Assembly: GCF_964204645.1 (NCBI RefSeq)
Contig: NC_134032.1
Coordinates: forward strand, 12,830,275 to 12,890,274
Reading direction: 5' to 3'
Source of the DNA: Tubulanus polymorphus
Lineage: Eukaryota; Nemertea; Palaeonemertea; Tubulaniformes; Tubulanidae
DNA length: 60,000 nt
Shown here: piece after piece, positions 48,943 through 60,000 of the stretch
How the letters are laid out: the number at the start of each line of letters is the position of its first letter
Numbering within the stretch: the stretch's first letter is position 1
Program-made: the position numbers and the translations under genes
The notes under the pieces: generated by a model
What the model was told of the DNA's origin: nothing
Database searches by the model: none
The model's input: only the letters and a program-made list of their open reading frames with translations

Positions 48943-50288
48943 GTAAGTTGATATACATTGAAATCATTGTGATTAATGCTTTATGAAATATTCTGTGACT
49001 ACGATATCTTCTTTTACCCTTCTCAGCTAATGTCATCTATAACGCAAGAGCCCAGCTAAGAATCAACAAGTCACCTAAAAACTACCGATGAGATCATCCC
49101 ACAAAAGTGTCCAGCTAGAAATCAACGAGTCACCTAAAAACTACCGATGAGATCATCCCCCAAAAGAGTCCAGCTAAAAATGAACAAGTCATCTAAAATC
49201 TACCAATGAGATCATCCCACAGAAGAGTCCAGCTACAAATCAACGAGTCATCTAAAAACTACCGATGAGATCATCCCACAGAAGAGTCCAGCTAGAAATC
49301 AACATAGTCATCTAATGACAACTAAGAAGATTCCAACAGATATTGAACCCAGCAATCTCGAAAGGTAAGTTGATTTACATTGACATCATTATGATTAATG
49401 CTTTATGAAATATTCTGTGACTACGAAATCTTCTTCTACCCTTCTCAGCTAAATGTCATCTATAACGGATGAGTCCAGCTAGAAATCAACGAGTCACCTA
49501 AAAACTACCCATGAGATCATCCTCCAAAAGAGTCCAGCTAGAAATCAACGAGTCATCTAAAACAACTAAGAAGATTCCAGCAGATATTGACCCAGAAATC
49601 TTGAAAGGTAAGTTGATATACATTGAAATCATTGTGATTAATGCTTTACGAAATATTCTGTGACTACGATATCTTCTTTTACTTTCCTCAGTTAATATCA
49701 TCTATAATGCAAGAGCCCAGCTAAGAATCAACAAGTCACCTAAAAACTACCCATGAAAAGAGTCCAGCTACAAATCAACGAGTCATCTAAAAACTACCGA
49801 TGAGATCATCCCACAAAAGAGTCCAGCTACAAATCAACATAGTTATCTAATGACAACTAAGAAGATTCCAGCAGATATTGGCCCAGAAATCTCGAAAGGT
49901 AAGTTGATATACATCGAAATCATAATGATTAATGCTTTATGAAATATTCTGTGATTACGATATCATCTATTACCCATCTCAGCTAAATGTCATCTATAAC
50001 GCAGGAGCCCAGCTAGAAATCAATGAGAGCCGCCTAAAATCTACCGATGAGATTAGCCCACAGAAGAGTCCAGCTAGAAATCAACGAGTCATCTAAGATC
50101 TACCAATGAGATCATCCAGCAAAAGAGTCCAGCTAGAAATCAACAAGTCATCTAAAAACAACTAAGAAGATTCCAGCAGATATTGAACCCAGCAATCTCG
50201 AAAGGTAAGTTGATATATATTGAAATCATTGTGATTAATGCTTTACGAAATATTCTGTGACTACGATATCTTCTTTTAACCATCTCAG
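48943..50288 (+). other. intron cluster, higher-order copy 2 (five introns)
   Basis: Introns are 48943-49026, 49365-49448, 49608-49691, 49899-49982 and 50205-50288, all 84 nt, corresponding one to one with copy 1. The fifth reads TTGATATATATTG where copy 1 has TTGATATACATTG. All donors are GTAAGT and all acceptors CAG. Confidence 0.7.
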
Positions 50289-52226
50289 CTAAATGTCATC
50301 TATAACGCAAGAGCCCAGCTAGAAATCAAAGAGTCACCTAAAAACTACCGATGAGATCTTCCCCCAAGAAGTCCAGCTAGAAATCAACGTGTCATCAAAA
50401 ATCTACCAATGAGATCATCCCATAGAAGAGTCCAGCTAGAAATCAACGAGTCACCTAAAATCTACCAAGGAGATCATCCCCCAAAAGAGTCCATCTAGAA
50501 ATCAACGAGTCATCTTAAATCTACCAATGAGATCATCCCCCAAAAGAGTCCAGCTAGAAATCAACGAGTCACCTAAAAACTACCAATGAGATCATCCCCC
50601 AAAAGAGTCCAGCTAGAAATCAACGAGTCACCTAAAATCTACCAATGAGATCATCCCACAGAAGAGTCCAGCTAGAAATCAACAAGTCGCCTAAAAACTA
50701 CCAATGAGATCATCCTAGAGAAGAGTCCAGCTAACGAATTAACGGGTCATCTAAAATATACCGATGAGATCATCCCACAGAAGAGTCCAGCTAGAAATCA
50801 ACGAGTCACCTAAAAACTACCAATGAGATCATCCCAGAGAAGAGTCCAGCTAGAAATCAACAAGTCACCTAAAATCTACCAATGCGATCATCCCACAGAA
50901 GAGTCCAGCTAGAAATCAACGAGTCACCTAAAAACTACCAATGAGATCATCCCAGAGAAGAGTCCAGCTAAAGAATTAACGGGTCATCTAAAATATACTG
51001 ATGAGATCATCCCACAGAAGAGTCCAGCTAAAAAACTTACGAGTCATCTAAAATCTACCAATGAGATCATCCCACAGAAGAGTCCAGCTAGAAATCAGCA
51101 AGTCACCTAAAATCTACCAATGAGGTCATCCCATAGAAGAGTCCAGCTAAAGAATCAACGAGTCATCTAAAAACTACCAATGAGATCATCCCACAGAAGA
51201 GTCCAGCTAAAAAATCAACGAGTCATCTAAAATCTACCAATGAGATCATCCCACAGAAGAATCCAGCTAGAAATCAACGAGTCATCTAAAATCTACCAAT
51301 GAGATCATCCCACAGAAGAATCCAGCTAGAAATCAACGAGTCACCTAAAAACTACCAATGAGATCATCCCAGAGAAGAGTCCAGCTAGAAATCAACGAGT
51401 CACCTAAAAACTACCAATGAGATCATCCCAGAGAAGAGTCCAGCTAAAGAATTAACGGGTCATCTAAAATATACCGATGAGATCATCCCACAGAAGAGTC
51501 CAGCTAAAAAACTAACGAGTCATCTAAAATCTACCAATGAGATCATCCCACAGAAGAGTCCAGCTAGAAATCAGCAAGTCACCTAAAATCTACCAATGAG
51601 GTCATCCCATAGAAGAGTCCAGCTAAAGAATCAACGAGTCATCTAAAAACTACCAATGAGATCATCCCACAGAAGAGTCCAGCTAAAAAATCAACGAGTC
51701 ATCTAAAATCTACCAATGAGATCATCCCACAGAAGAATCCAGCTAGAAATCAACGAGTCATCTAAAATCTACCAATGAGATCGTCCCACAGAAGAGTCCA
51801 GCTAGAAGTCAACGAGTCATCTAAAGTCTTGCAATGAGATCATCCCCCAAAAGAGTCCAGCTAAAAATCAACGAGTCACCTAAAACCTACCAATGAGATC
51901 ACCCAACAAAAGAGTCCAGCTAGAAATCAACGAGTCACCTAAAAACTACCGATGAGATCATCTCCCAAAAGAGTCCAGCTAGAAATCAACTAGTCACCTA
52001 TAATCCACTGATGACATCATCCCCCAAAATCAACCAGTCACCTAAAAACTACCAATGAGATCATCCCACAGAAGAGTCGTCCCACAGAAGAGTCCAGCTA
52101 GAAATCAACGAGTCATCTAAAATCTACCAATGAGATCATCCAGCAAGAGTCCAGCTAGAAATCAGCGAGTCATCTAAAAACAACTAAGAAGATTCCGGCA
52201 GATATTTAACCCAGCAATCTCGAAAG

Positions 52227-53572
52227 GTAAGTTGATATACATTGAAATCATTGTGATTAATGCTTTATGAAATATTCTGTGACTACGATATCTTCTTTTA
52301 CCCTTCTCAGCTAATGTCATCTATAACGCAAGAGCCCAGCTAAGAATCAACAAGTCACCTAAAAACTACCGATGAGATCATCCCACAAAAGAGTCCAGCT
52401 AGAAATCAACGAGTCACCTAAAAACTACCGATGAGATCATCCCCCAAAAGAGTCCAGCTAAAAATGAACGAGTCATCTAAAATCTACCAATGAGATCATC
52501 CCACAGAAGAGTCCAGCTACAAATCAACGAGTCATCTAAAAACTACCGATGAGATCATCCCACAGAAGAGTCCAGCTAGAAATCAACATAGTCATCTAAT
52601 GACAACTAAGAAGATTCCAACAGATATTGAACCCAGCAATCTCGAAAGGTAAGTTGATTTACATTGACATCATTATGATTAATGCTTTATGAAATATTCT
52701 GTGACTACGAAATCTTCTTCTACCCTTCTCAGCTAAATGTCATCTATAACGGATGAGTCCAGCTAGAAATCAACGAGTCACCTAAAAACTACCCATGAGA
52801 TCATCCTCCAAAAGAGTCCAGCTAGAAATCAACGAGTCATCTAAAACAACTAAGAAGATTCCAGCAGATATTGACCCAGAAATCTTGAAAGGTAAGTTGA
52901 TATACATTGAAATCATTGTGATTAATGCTTTACGAAATATTCTGTGACTACGATATCTTCTTTTACTTTCCTCAGTTAATATCATCTATAATGCAAGAGC
53001 CCAGCTAAGAATCAACAAGTCACCTAAAAACTACCCATGAAAAGAGTCCAGCTACAAATCAACGAGTCATCTAAAAACTACCGATGAGATCATCCCACAG
53101 AAGAGTCCAGCTACAAATCAACATAGTTATCTAATGACAACTAAGAAGATTCCAGCAGATATTGACCCAGAAATCTCGAAAGGTAAGTTGATTTACATCG
53201 AAATCATAATGATTAATGCTTTATGAAATATTCTGTGATTACGATATCATCTATTACCCATCTCAGCTAAATGTCATCTATAACGCAGGAGCCCAGCTAG
53301 AAATCAATGAGAGCCGCCTAAAATCTACCGATGAGATTAGCCCACAGAAGAGTCCAGCTAGAAATCAACGAGTCATCTAAGATCTACCAATGAGATCATC
53401 CAGCAAAAGAGTCCAGCTAGAAATCAACAAGTCATCTAAAAACAACTAAGAAGATTCCAGCAGATATTGAACCCAGCAATCTCGAAAGGTAAGTTGATAT
53501 ACATTGAAATCATTGTGATTAATGCTTTACGAAATATTCTGTGACTACGATATCTTCTTTTAACCATCTCAG
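52227..53572 (+). other. intron cluster, higher-order copy 3 (five introns)
   Basis: Introns are 52227-52310, 52649-52732, 52892-52975, 53183-53266 and 53489-53572, all 84 nt. The fourth differs from its copy 1 and 2 equivalents by GATTTAC in place of GATATAC while keeping GATATC. The units after 53572 are fewer than in copies 1 and 2. Confidence 0.7.
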
Positions 53573-54658
53573 CTAAATGTCATCTATAACGCAAGAGCCC
53601 AGCTAGAAATCAAAGAGTCACCTAAAAACTACCGATGAGATCTTCCCCCAAGAAGTCCAGCTAGAAATCAACGTGTCATCAAAAATCTACCAATGAGATC
53701 ATCCCATAGAAGAGTCCAGCTAGAAATCAACGAGTCACCTAAAATCTACCAAGGAGATCATCCCCCAAAAGAGTCCATCTAGAAATCAACGAGTCATCTT
53801 AAATCTACCAATGAGATCATCCCCCAAAAGAGTCCAGCTAGAAATCAACGAGTCACCTAAAAACTACCAATGAGATCATCCTAGAGAAGAGTCCAGCTAA
53901 CGAATTAACGGGTCATCTAAAATATACCGATGAGATCATCCCACAGAAGAGTCCAGCTAGAAATCAACGAGTCATCTAAAATCTACCAATGAGATCATCC
54001 CACAGAAGAGTCCAGCTAGAAATCAGCAAGTCACCTAAAATCTACCAATGAGGTCATCCCATAGAAGAGTCCAGCTAAAGAATCAACGAGTCATCTAAAA
54101 ACTACCAATGAGATCATCCCACAGAAGAGTCCAGCTAAAAAATCAACGAGTCATCTAAAATCTACCAATGAGATCATCCCACAGAAGAATCCAGCTAGAA
54201 ATCAACGATTCATCTAAAATCTACCAATGAGATCGTCCCACAGAAGAGTCCAGCTAGAAGTCAATGAGTCATCTAAAGTCTTGCAATGAGATCATCCCCC
54301 AAAAGAGTCCAGCTAAAAATCAACGAGTCACCTAAAACCTACCAATGAGATCACCCAACAAATGAGTCCAGCTAGAAATCAACGAGTCACCTAAAAACTA
54401 CCGATGAGATCATCTCCCAAAAGAGTCCAGCTAGAAATCAACTAGTCACCTATAATCCACTGATGACATCATCCCCCAAAATCAACGAGTCACCTAAAAA
54501 CTACCAATGAGATCATCCCACAGAAGAGTCGTCCCACAGAAGAGTCATCTAAAATCTACCAATGAGATCATCCAGCAAGAGTCCAGCTAGAAATCAGCGA
54601 GTCATCTAAAAACAACTAAGAAGATTCCGGCAGATATTGAACCTAGCAATCTCGAAAG

Positions 54659-54742
54659 GTAAGTTGATATACATTGAAATCATTGTGATTAATGCTTTAT
54701 GAAATATTCTGTGACTACGATATCTCCTTTTACCCTTCTCAG
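54659..54742 (+). other. isolated intron of a partial higher-order copy
   Basis: 84 nt, GTAAGT to CTCAG, with CTCCTTTTACCC in the pyrimidine tract. It is followed by a variant AGCTTGAAAATC unit and a segment that repeats after 55577, indicating an 834 bp local duplication. Confidence 0.65.
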
Positions 54743-55492
54743 CTAATGTCATCTATAACGCAAGAGCCCAGCTAAGAATCAACAAGTCACCTAAAAACTA
54801 CCAATGAGATCATCCCACAAAAGAGTCCAGCTAGAAATCAACGTGTCGTCTAAAATCTATTAATGATATCATCCCACAGAAGAGTCCAGCTTGAAAATCA
54901 ACGAGTCACCTAAAAACTACCGATGAGATCATCCCCCAAAAGAGTCCAGCTAAAAATGAACGAGTCATCTAAAATCTACCAATGAGATCATCCCACAGAA
55001 GAATCCAGCTAGAAATCAACGAGTCATCTAAAATCTACCAATGAGATCGTCCCACAGAAGAGTCCAGCTAGAAGTCAACGAGTCATCTAAAGTCTTGCAA
55101 TGAGATCATCCCCCAAAAGAGTCCAGCTAAAAATCAACGAGTCACCTAAAACCTACCAATGAGATCACCCAACAAAAGAGTCCAGCTAGAAATCAACGAG
55201 TCACCTAAAAACTACCGATGAGATCATCTCCCAAAAGAGTCCAGCTAGAAATCAACTAGTCACCTATAATCCACTGATGACATCATCCCCCAAAATCAAC
55301 GAGTCACCTAAAAACTACCAATGAGATCATCCCACAGAAGAGTCGTCCCACAGAAGAGTCCAGCTAGAAATCAACGAGTCATCTAAAATCTACCAATGAG
55401 ATCATCCAGCAAGAGTCCAGCTAGAAATCAGCGAGTCATCTAAAAACAACTAAGAAGATTCCGGCAGATATTGAACCTAGCAATCTCGAAAG

Positions 55493-57157
55493 GTAAGTTG
55501 ATATACATTGAAATCATTGTGATTAATGCTTTATGAAATATTCTGTGACTACGATATCTTCTTTTACCCTTCTCAGCTAATGTCATCTATAACGCAAGAG
55601 CCCAGCTAAGAATCAACAAGTCACCTAAAAACTACCAATGAGATCATCCCACAAAAGAGTCCAGCTAGAAATCAACGTGTCGTCTAAAATCTATTAATGA
55701 TATCATCCCACAGAAGAGTTTAGCTGGAAAATCAACGAGTCACCTAAAAACTACCAACGAGATCATCCCCCAAAAGAGTCCAGCTAAAAATGAACGAGTC
55801 ATCTAAAATCTACCAATGAGATCATCCCACAGAAGAGTCCAGCTACAAATCAACGAGTCATCTAAAAACTACCGATGAGATCATCCCACAGAAGAGTCCA
55901 GCTAGAAATCAACATAGTCATCTAATGACAACTAAGAAGATTCCAACAGATATTGAACCCTGCAATCTCGAAAGGTAAGTTGATTTACATTGACATCATT
56001 ATGATTAATGCTTTATGAAATATTCTGTGACTACGAAATCTTCTTCTACCCTTCTCAGCTAAATGTCATCTATAACGGATGAGTCCAGCTAGAAATCAAC
56101 GAGTCACCTAAAAACTACCCATGAGATCATCCTCCAAAAGAGTCCAGCTAGAAATCAACGAGTTATCTAAAACAACTAAGAAGATTCCAGCAGTTATTGA
56201 CCCAGAAATCTTGAAAGGTAAGTTGATATTCATCGAAATCATAATGATTAATGCTTTATGAAAAATTCTGTGATTACGATATCATCTATTACCCATCTCC
56301 GCTAAATGTCATCTATAACGCAGGAGCCCAGCTAGAAATCAACGAGAGCTGCCTAAAATCTACCAATGAGATCAGCCCACAGAAGAGTCCAGCTAGAAAT
56401 CAGCGAGTCATCTAAAAACAACTAAGAAGATTCCAGCAGATATTGAACCCAGCAATCTCGAAAGGTAAGTTGATATACATTGAAATCATTGTGATTAATG
56501 CTTTACAAAATATTCTGTGACTACGATATCTTCTTTTACTTTTCTCAGTTAATATCATCTATAACGCAAGAGCCCAGCTAAGAATCAACAAGTCACCTAA
56601 AAACTACCCATGAGATCATCCCACAAAAGAGTCCAGCTACAAATCAACGAGTCATCTAAAAACTACCGATGAGATCATCCCACAGAAGAGTCGAGCTACA
56701 AATCAACATAGTCATCGAATGACAACTAAGAAGATTCCAGCAGATATTGACCCAGCAATCGCGAAAGGTAAGTTGATATACATTGAAATCATATTGATTA
56801 ATGCTTTATGAAATATTCTGTGATTACGATATCATCTATTACCCATCTCAGCTAAATGTCAACTATAACGCAGGAGCCCAGCTAGAAATCAATGAGAGCC
56901 ACCTAAAATCTACCGATGAGATCAGCCCACAGAAGAGTCCAGCTAGAAATCAACGAGTCTTCTAAGATCTACCAATGAGATCATCCAGCAAAAGAGTCCA
57001 GCTAGAAATCAACGAGTCATCTAAAAACAACTAAGAAGATTCCAGCAGATATTGAACCCAGCAATCTCGAAAGGTAAGTTGATATACATTGAAATCATTG
57101 TGATAAATGCTTTATGAAATATTCTGTGACTACGATATCTTCTTTTAACCATCTCAG
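55493..57157 (+). other. intron cluster, higher-order copy 4 (six introns, one acceptor broken)
   Basis: Introns are 55493-55576, 55975-56058, 56218-56301, 56465-56548, 56768-56851 and 57074-57157. The 56218 copy joins an upstream flank like the third intron of other clusters (CCCAGAAATCTTGAAAG) to an interior like the fourth (ATCATAATGATTAATG, GATATCATCTATT). One exon-intron unit has thus been deleted by recombination. Its acceptor reads CATCTCCG instead of CATCTCAG, the only broken acceptor among the 33. Confidence 0.7.
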
Positions 57158-57173
57158 CTAAATGTCATCTATA

Positions 57174-59201
57174 ACGCAAGAGCCCAGCTAGAAATCAACG
57201 AGTCACCTAAAAACTACCGATGAGATCTTCCCCCAAGAAGTCCAGCTAGAAATCAACGTGTCATCTAAAATCTACCAATGAGATCATCCCACAGAAGAGT
57301 CCAGCTAGAAATCAACGAGTCACCTAAAATCTACCAAGGAGATCATCCCCCAAAAGAGTCCAGCTTGAAATCAATGAGTCATCTAAAATCTACCAATGAG
57401 ATCATCCCACAGAAGAGTCCAGCTACAAATCAACAAGTCATCTAAAAACTACCGATGAGATCATCCCACAGAAGAGTCCAGCTAGAAATCAACATAGTCA
57501 TCTAATGACAACTAAGAAGATTCCAGCAGATATTGAACCCAGCAATCTCGAAAGGTAAGTTGATTTACATTGAAATCATTATGATTAATGCTTTATGAAA
57601 TATTCTGTGACTACAATATCTTCTTCTACCCTTCTCAGCTAAATGTCATCTATAACGCAAGAGCCCAGCTAGAAATAAACGAGTCACCTAAAAACTACCG
57701 ATGAGATCATCCTCCAAAAGAGTCCAGCTAGAAATCAACGAGTCATCTAAAATCCACCGATGAGATCATCCCCCAAAAGAGTCCAGCTAGAAATCAACGA
57801 GTTACCTAAGAACTACCAATGAGATCATCCCCCTGAAGAGTCTAGCTAGAAATCAACATAGTCATCCAAAAACAACTAAGAAGATTCCAGCAGATATTGA
57901 CCCAGAAATCTCGAAAGGTAGGTTGATATACATTGAAATCATTGTGATTAATGCTTTATGAAATATTCTGTGACTACGACATCTTCTTTTACACTTCTCA
58001 GCTAAATGTCATCTATAACGCAAGAGCCCAGCTACCTAAAAACAACTAAGAAGATTCCAGCAGATATTGAACCCAGCAATCTCAAAAGGTAAGTTGATTA
58101 CATTGAAATCATAATAATTAATGCTTTATAAAATATGCTGTGACTACGATATCTTCTTTTACCCATCTCAGCTAAATGTCATCTATAACGCAAGAGCCCA
58201 GCTAGAAATCAACGAGTCACCTAAAAACTACCGATGAGATCTTCCCCCAAGAAGTCCAGCTAGAAATCAACGTGTCATCTAAAATCTACCAATGAGATCA
58301 TCCCACAGAAGAGTCCAGCTAGAAATCAACGAGTCACCTAAAATCTACCAAGGAGATCATCCCCCAAAAGAGTCCTGCTTGAAATCAATGAGTCATCTAA
58401 AATCTACCAATGAGATCATCCCACAGAAGAGTCCTGCTACAAATCAACAAGTCATCTAAAAACTACCGATGAGATCATCCCACAGAAGAGTCCAGCTAGA
58501 AATCAACATAGTCATCTAATGACAACTAAGAAGATTCCAGCAGAAATTGAACCCAGCAATCTCGAAAGGTAAGTTGATTTACATTGAAATCATTATGATT
58601 AATGCTTTATGAAATATTCTGTGACTACAATATTTTCTTTTACCCTTCTCAGCTAAATGTCATCTATAACGCAAGAGCCCAGCTAGAAATAAACGAGTCA
58701 CCTAAAAACTACCGATGAGATCATCCTCCAAAAGAGTCCAGCTAGAAATCAACGAGTCATCTAAAATCCACCGATGAGATCATCCCCCAAAAGAGTCCAG
58801 CTAGAAATCAACGAGTCACCTAAAAACTACCAATGAGATCATCCCCCTGAAGAGTCTAGCTAGAAATCAACATAGTCATCCAAAAACAACTAAGAAGATT
58901 CCAGCAGATATTGACCCAGAAATCTCGAAAGGTATGTTGATATACATTGAAATCATTGTGATTAATGCTTTATGAAATATTCTGTGACTACGACATCTTC
59001 TTTTACCCTTCTCAGCTAAATGCCATCTATAACGCAAGAGCCCAGCTACCTAAAAACAACTAAGAAGATTCCAGCAGATATTGAACCCAGCAATCTCAAA
59101 AGGTAAGTTGATTACATTGAAATCATAATAATTAATGCTTTATAAAATATGCTGTGACTACGATATCTTCTTTTACCCATCTCAGCTAAATGTCATCTAT
59201 A
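57174..59201 (+). repeat. ~1,014 bp higher-order repeat, two copies
   Basis: Introns at 57555, 57918 and 58089 are repeated at 58569, 58932 and 59103, each exactly 1,014 bp on. The copies share idiosyncrasies: the 58089 and 59103 introns are 83 nt with TTGATTACATTG and TATGCTGTGAC, and an unusually short exon of 87 nt lies between the second and third introns. Confidence 0.85.
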
Positions 59202-59921
59202 ACGCAAGAGCCCAGCTAGAAATCAATGAGTCACCTAAAGACTACTGATAAGATCATCCCCCAAAAGAGTCCAGCTAGAAATCAACAAGTCATCCAAAAT
59301 CTACCAACGAGATCATCCCCCAAAAGAGTCCACCTAGAAATCAACGAGTCATCTCAAAATAATCTACCAATGAGATCATCCCCCAAAAGACTCCAGCTAG
59401 AAATCAACGAGTCACCTAAAAACTACCAATGAGATCATCCCACAGAAGTGTCCAGCTAGAAATCAACGAGTCATCTTAAAACAACTAAGAAGCTTCCAGC
59501 AGATATTGAACCCAGCAATCTCGAAAGGTAAGTTGATATACATTGAAATCATATTGATTAATGCTTTATGAAATATTCTGTGACTACGATATCTTCTATT
59601 ACCCATCTCAGTTAAATGTCATCTATAACTCAAGAGCCCAGCTAGAAATCAACAAGTCACCTAAAATTTCCCGATAAGATCATCCCCCAAAAGAGTCCAG
59701 CTAGAAATCAACGAGTCATCTAAAATTTACCAATGAGATCAGCCCACAGAAGAGTCCAGCTAGAAATTAACGAGTCATCTAAAAACAACTAAGAAGATGC
59801 AAGCAGATATTGAACCCAGCAATCTCGAAAGGTAAGTTGATATACATTGAAATCATTATGATTACCGTAATGCTTTATGAAATATTCTGTGACTACAATA
59901 TCTTCTTTTAACCCATCTCAG
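57555..59921 (+). other. distal introns of the array (eight)
   Basis: Introns are 57555-57638, 57918-58001, 58089-58171, 58569-58652, 58932-59015, 59103-59185, 59528-59611 and 59832-59921. Donors at 57918 (GTAGGT) and 58932 (GTATGT) differ from GTAAGT but remain plausible. The last is 90 nt because of a small insertion within ATGATTACCGTAATGC. Exon-like pieces here are short, 86-400 nt, so intron density is highest toward the window end. Confidence 0.65.
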
Positions 59922-60000
59922 CTAAATGTCATCTATAACGCAAGAGCCCAGCTAGAAATCAACGAGTCGCCTAAAATCTACCAATGAGATCATCCCCCAA

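Larger units (their letters stand above)
45300..55500 (+). repeat. ~3.3 kb higher-order repeat carrying five introns, three full copies
   Basis: Matching introns start at 45598, 48943, 52227 and 55493, spacings of 3,345, 3,284 and 3,266 bp. An extra partial copy begins with the intron at 54659, 834 bp before 55493. Each full copy holds the five-intron cluster and then about 2 kb of intron-free units. A shadow minus-strand open frame appears identically at 46153, 49498 and 52782, which shows how little the copies have diverged. Confidence 0.85.
27691..60000 (+). ncRNA. putative spliced satellite-like long non-coding RNA locus, 3' end beyond window
   Basis: A head module is followed by about 32 kb of ~59 bp units interrupted by 33 intron copies, each of about 84 nt. 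Donors are AAAG|GTAAGT in all but two (GTAGGT at 57918, GTATGT at 58932). Acceptors are CTCAG in all but one (CTCCG at 56301). The consensus unit has stops in all three frames on both strands, so a protein product is ruled out on this reading. The exon-like units are rich in GAAGAG, a known type of SR-protein splicing-enhancer motif, and the introns are not. Exon-like pieces range from about 86 nt to 13.2 kb (32358-45597 has no intron). No AATAAA ends the array within the window. Transcription is inferred only. The alternative is an untranscribed satellite that happened to amplify an exon-intron piece. Confidence 0.45.
28009..60000 (+). repeat. tandem array of a ~59 bp unit
   Basis: The unit can be followed from GAGTCCAGCTAGAAATCAAC through GAGTCAYCTAAAAWCTACCA to ATGAGATCATCCCACAGAA. 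Common variants are AGCTAAAGAATCAA, AGCTAAAAAATC, ATCAGCAAGTCACC and CATCCCCCAAAA. With about 29 kb of exon-like sequence, several hundred copies are present (my estimate). One plus-strand unit I counted has 25 A, 16 C, 9 G and 9 T, a marked strand asymmetry. Stops fall in every frame. The same unit occurs about three times in the 22599-22816 exon, the probable source. Confidence 0.95.

Noticed and set aside
46153-52985. Identical 67-codon minus-strand open frames at 46153, 49498 and 52782
   Set aside because: They lie across an intron copy and units on the opposite strand and are identical only because the ~3.3 kb block was recently copied. No family resemblance and no start context.
59226-59432. 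68-codon plus-strand frame made of unit sequence (LEINESPKNYQ-like repeats)
   Set aside because: It stays open only because local unit lengths differ. The standard unit stops in every frame, and no other part of the array keeps this frame.
45598-59921. Conserved introns as box C/D or H/ACA snoRNA carriers
   Set aside because: GTGATTA resembles a C box, but no CTGA D box is present, the space to the nearest CTGT is only about 18 nt, and 84 nt leaves no room for a two-hairpin H/ACA RNA.
28009-60000. CRISPR-like regularly spaced repeats
   Set aside because: Repeats are contiguous with no unique spacers, and the context is a spliced eukaryotic genome.

Overview
The window is metazoan nuclear DNA: spliced protein genes with GT-AG introns, AATAAA signals, short inverted-repeat (MITE-like) elements and a decayed LINE fragment. 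The kinases carry the GIHGEHTES form of the phosphagen-kinase loop, which I associate from memory with lophotrochozoan (mollusc-like) arginine kinases. A marine lophotrochozoan is therefore my best guess, but the species cannot be fixed from this sequence.

Layout: (1) 1-4738 is upstream sequence with one MITE-like element and no recognisable gene. (2) 4749-15088 is a 36-exon gene encoding six complete arginine kinase domains in one frame, about 2,159 residues. The same six-exon cassette is repeated six times with identical splice phases. (3) 16386-19901 is a conventional single-domain arginine kinase of 357 residues with the same exon junctions and MITEs in its introns. It looks like the ancestral-type paralogue next door. 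(4) 20.2-21.6 kb is intergenic. (5) 21.6-23.6 kb is a small locus of short exon-like pieces separated by 85-97 nt GT-AG introns, without a convincing long reading frame. (6) 23.6-27.7 kb is an AT-rich spacer with a broken LINE reverse transcriptase remnant. (7) 27.7-60.0 kb, running off the window, is a roughly 32 kb paralogous expansion of locus 5. It has a head module homologous to the 21.8 kb exon, then several hundred copies of a ~59 bp unit, interrupted by 33 almost identical ~84 nt introns. Nested higher-order repeats of about 1.0, 2.0, 2.75 and 3.3 kb organise it.

The two kinase genes would act in phosphagen (phosphoarginine) energy buffering, the six-domain protein possibly as a tethered or localised form. 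The 32 kb array has stops in every frame of the unit on both strands, yet keeps splice signals at 32 of 33 intron copies. I interpret it as a candidate spliced, satellite-like long non-coding RNA locus. This array and the six-domain kinase are the two items most deserving follow-up.
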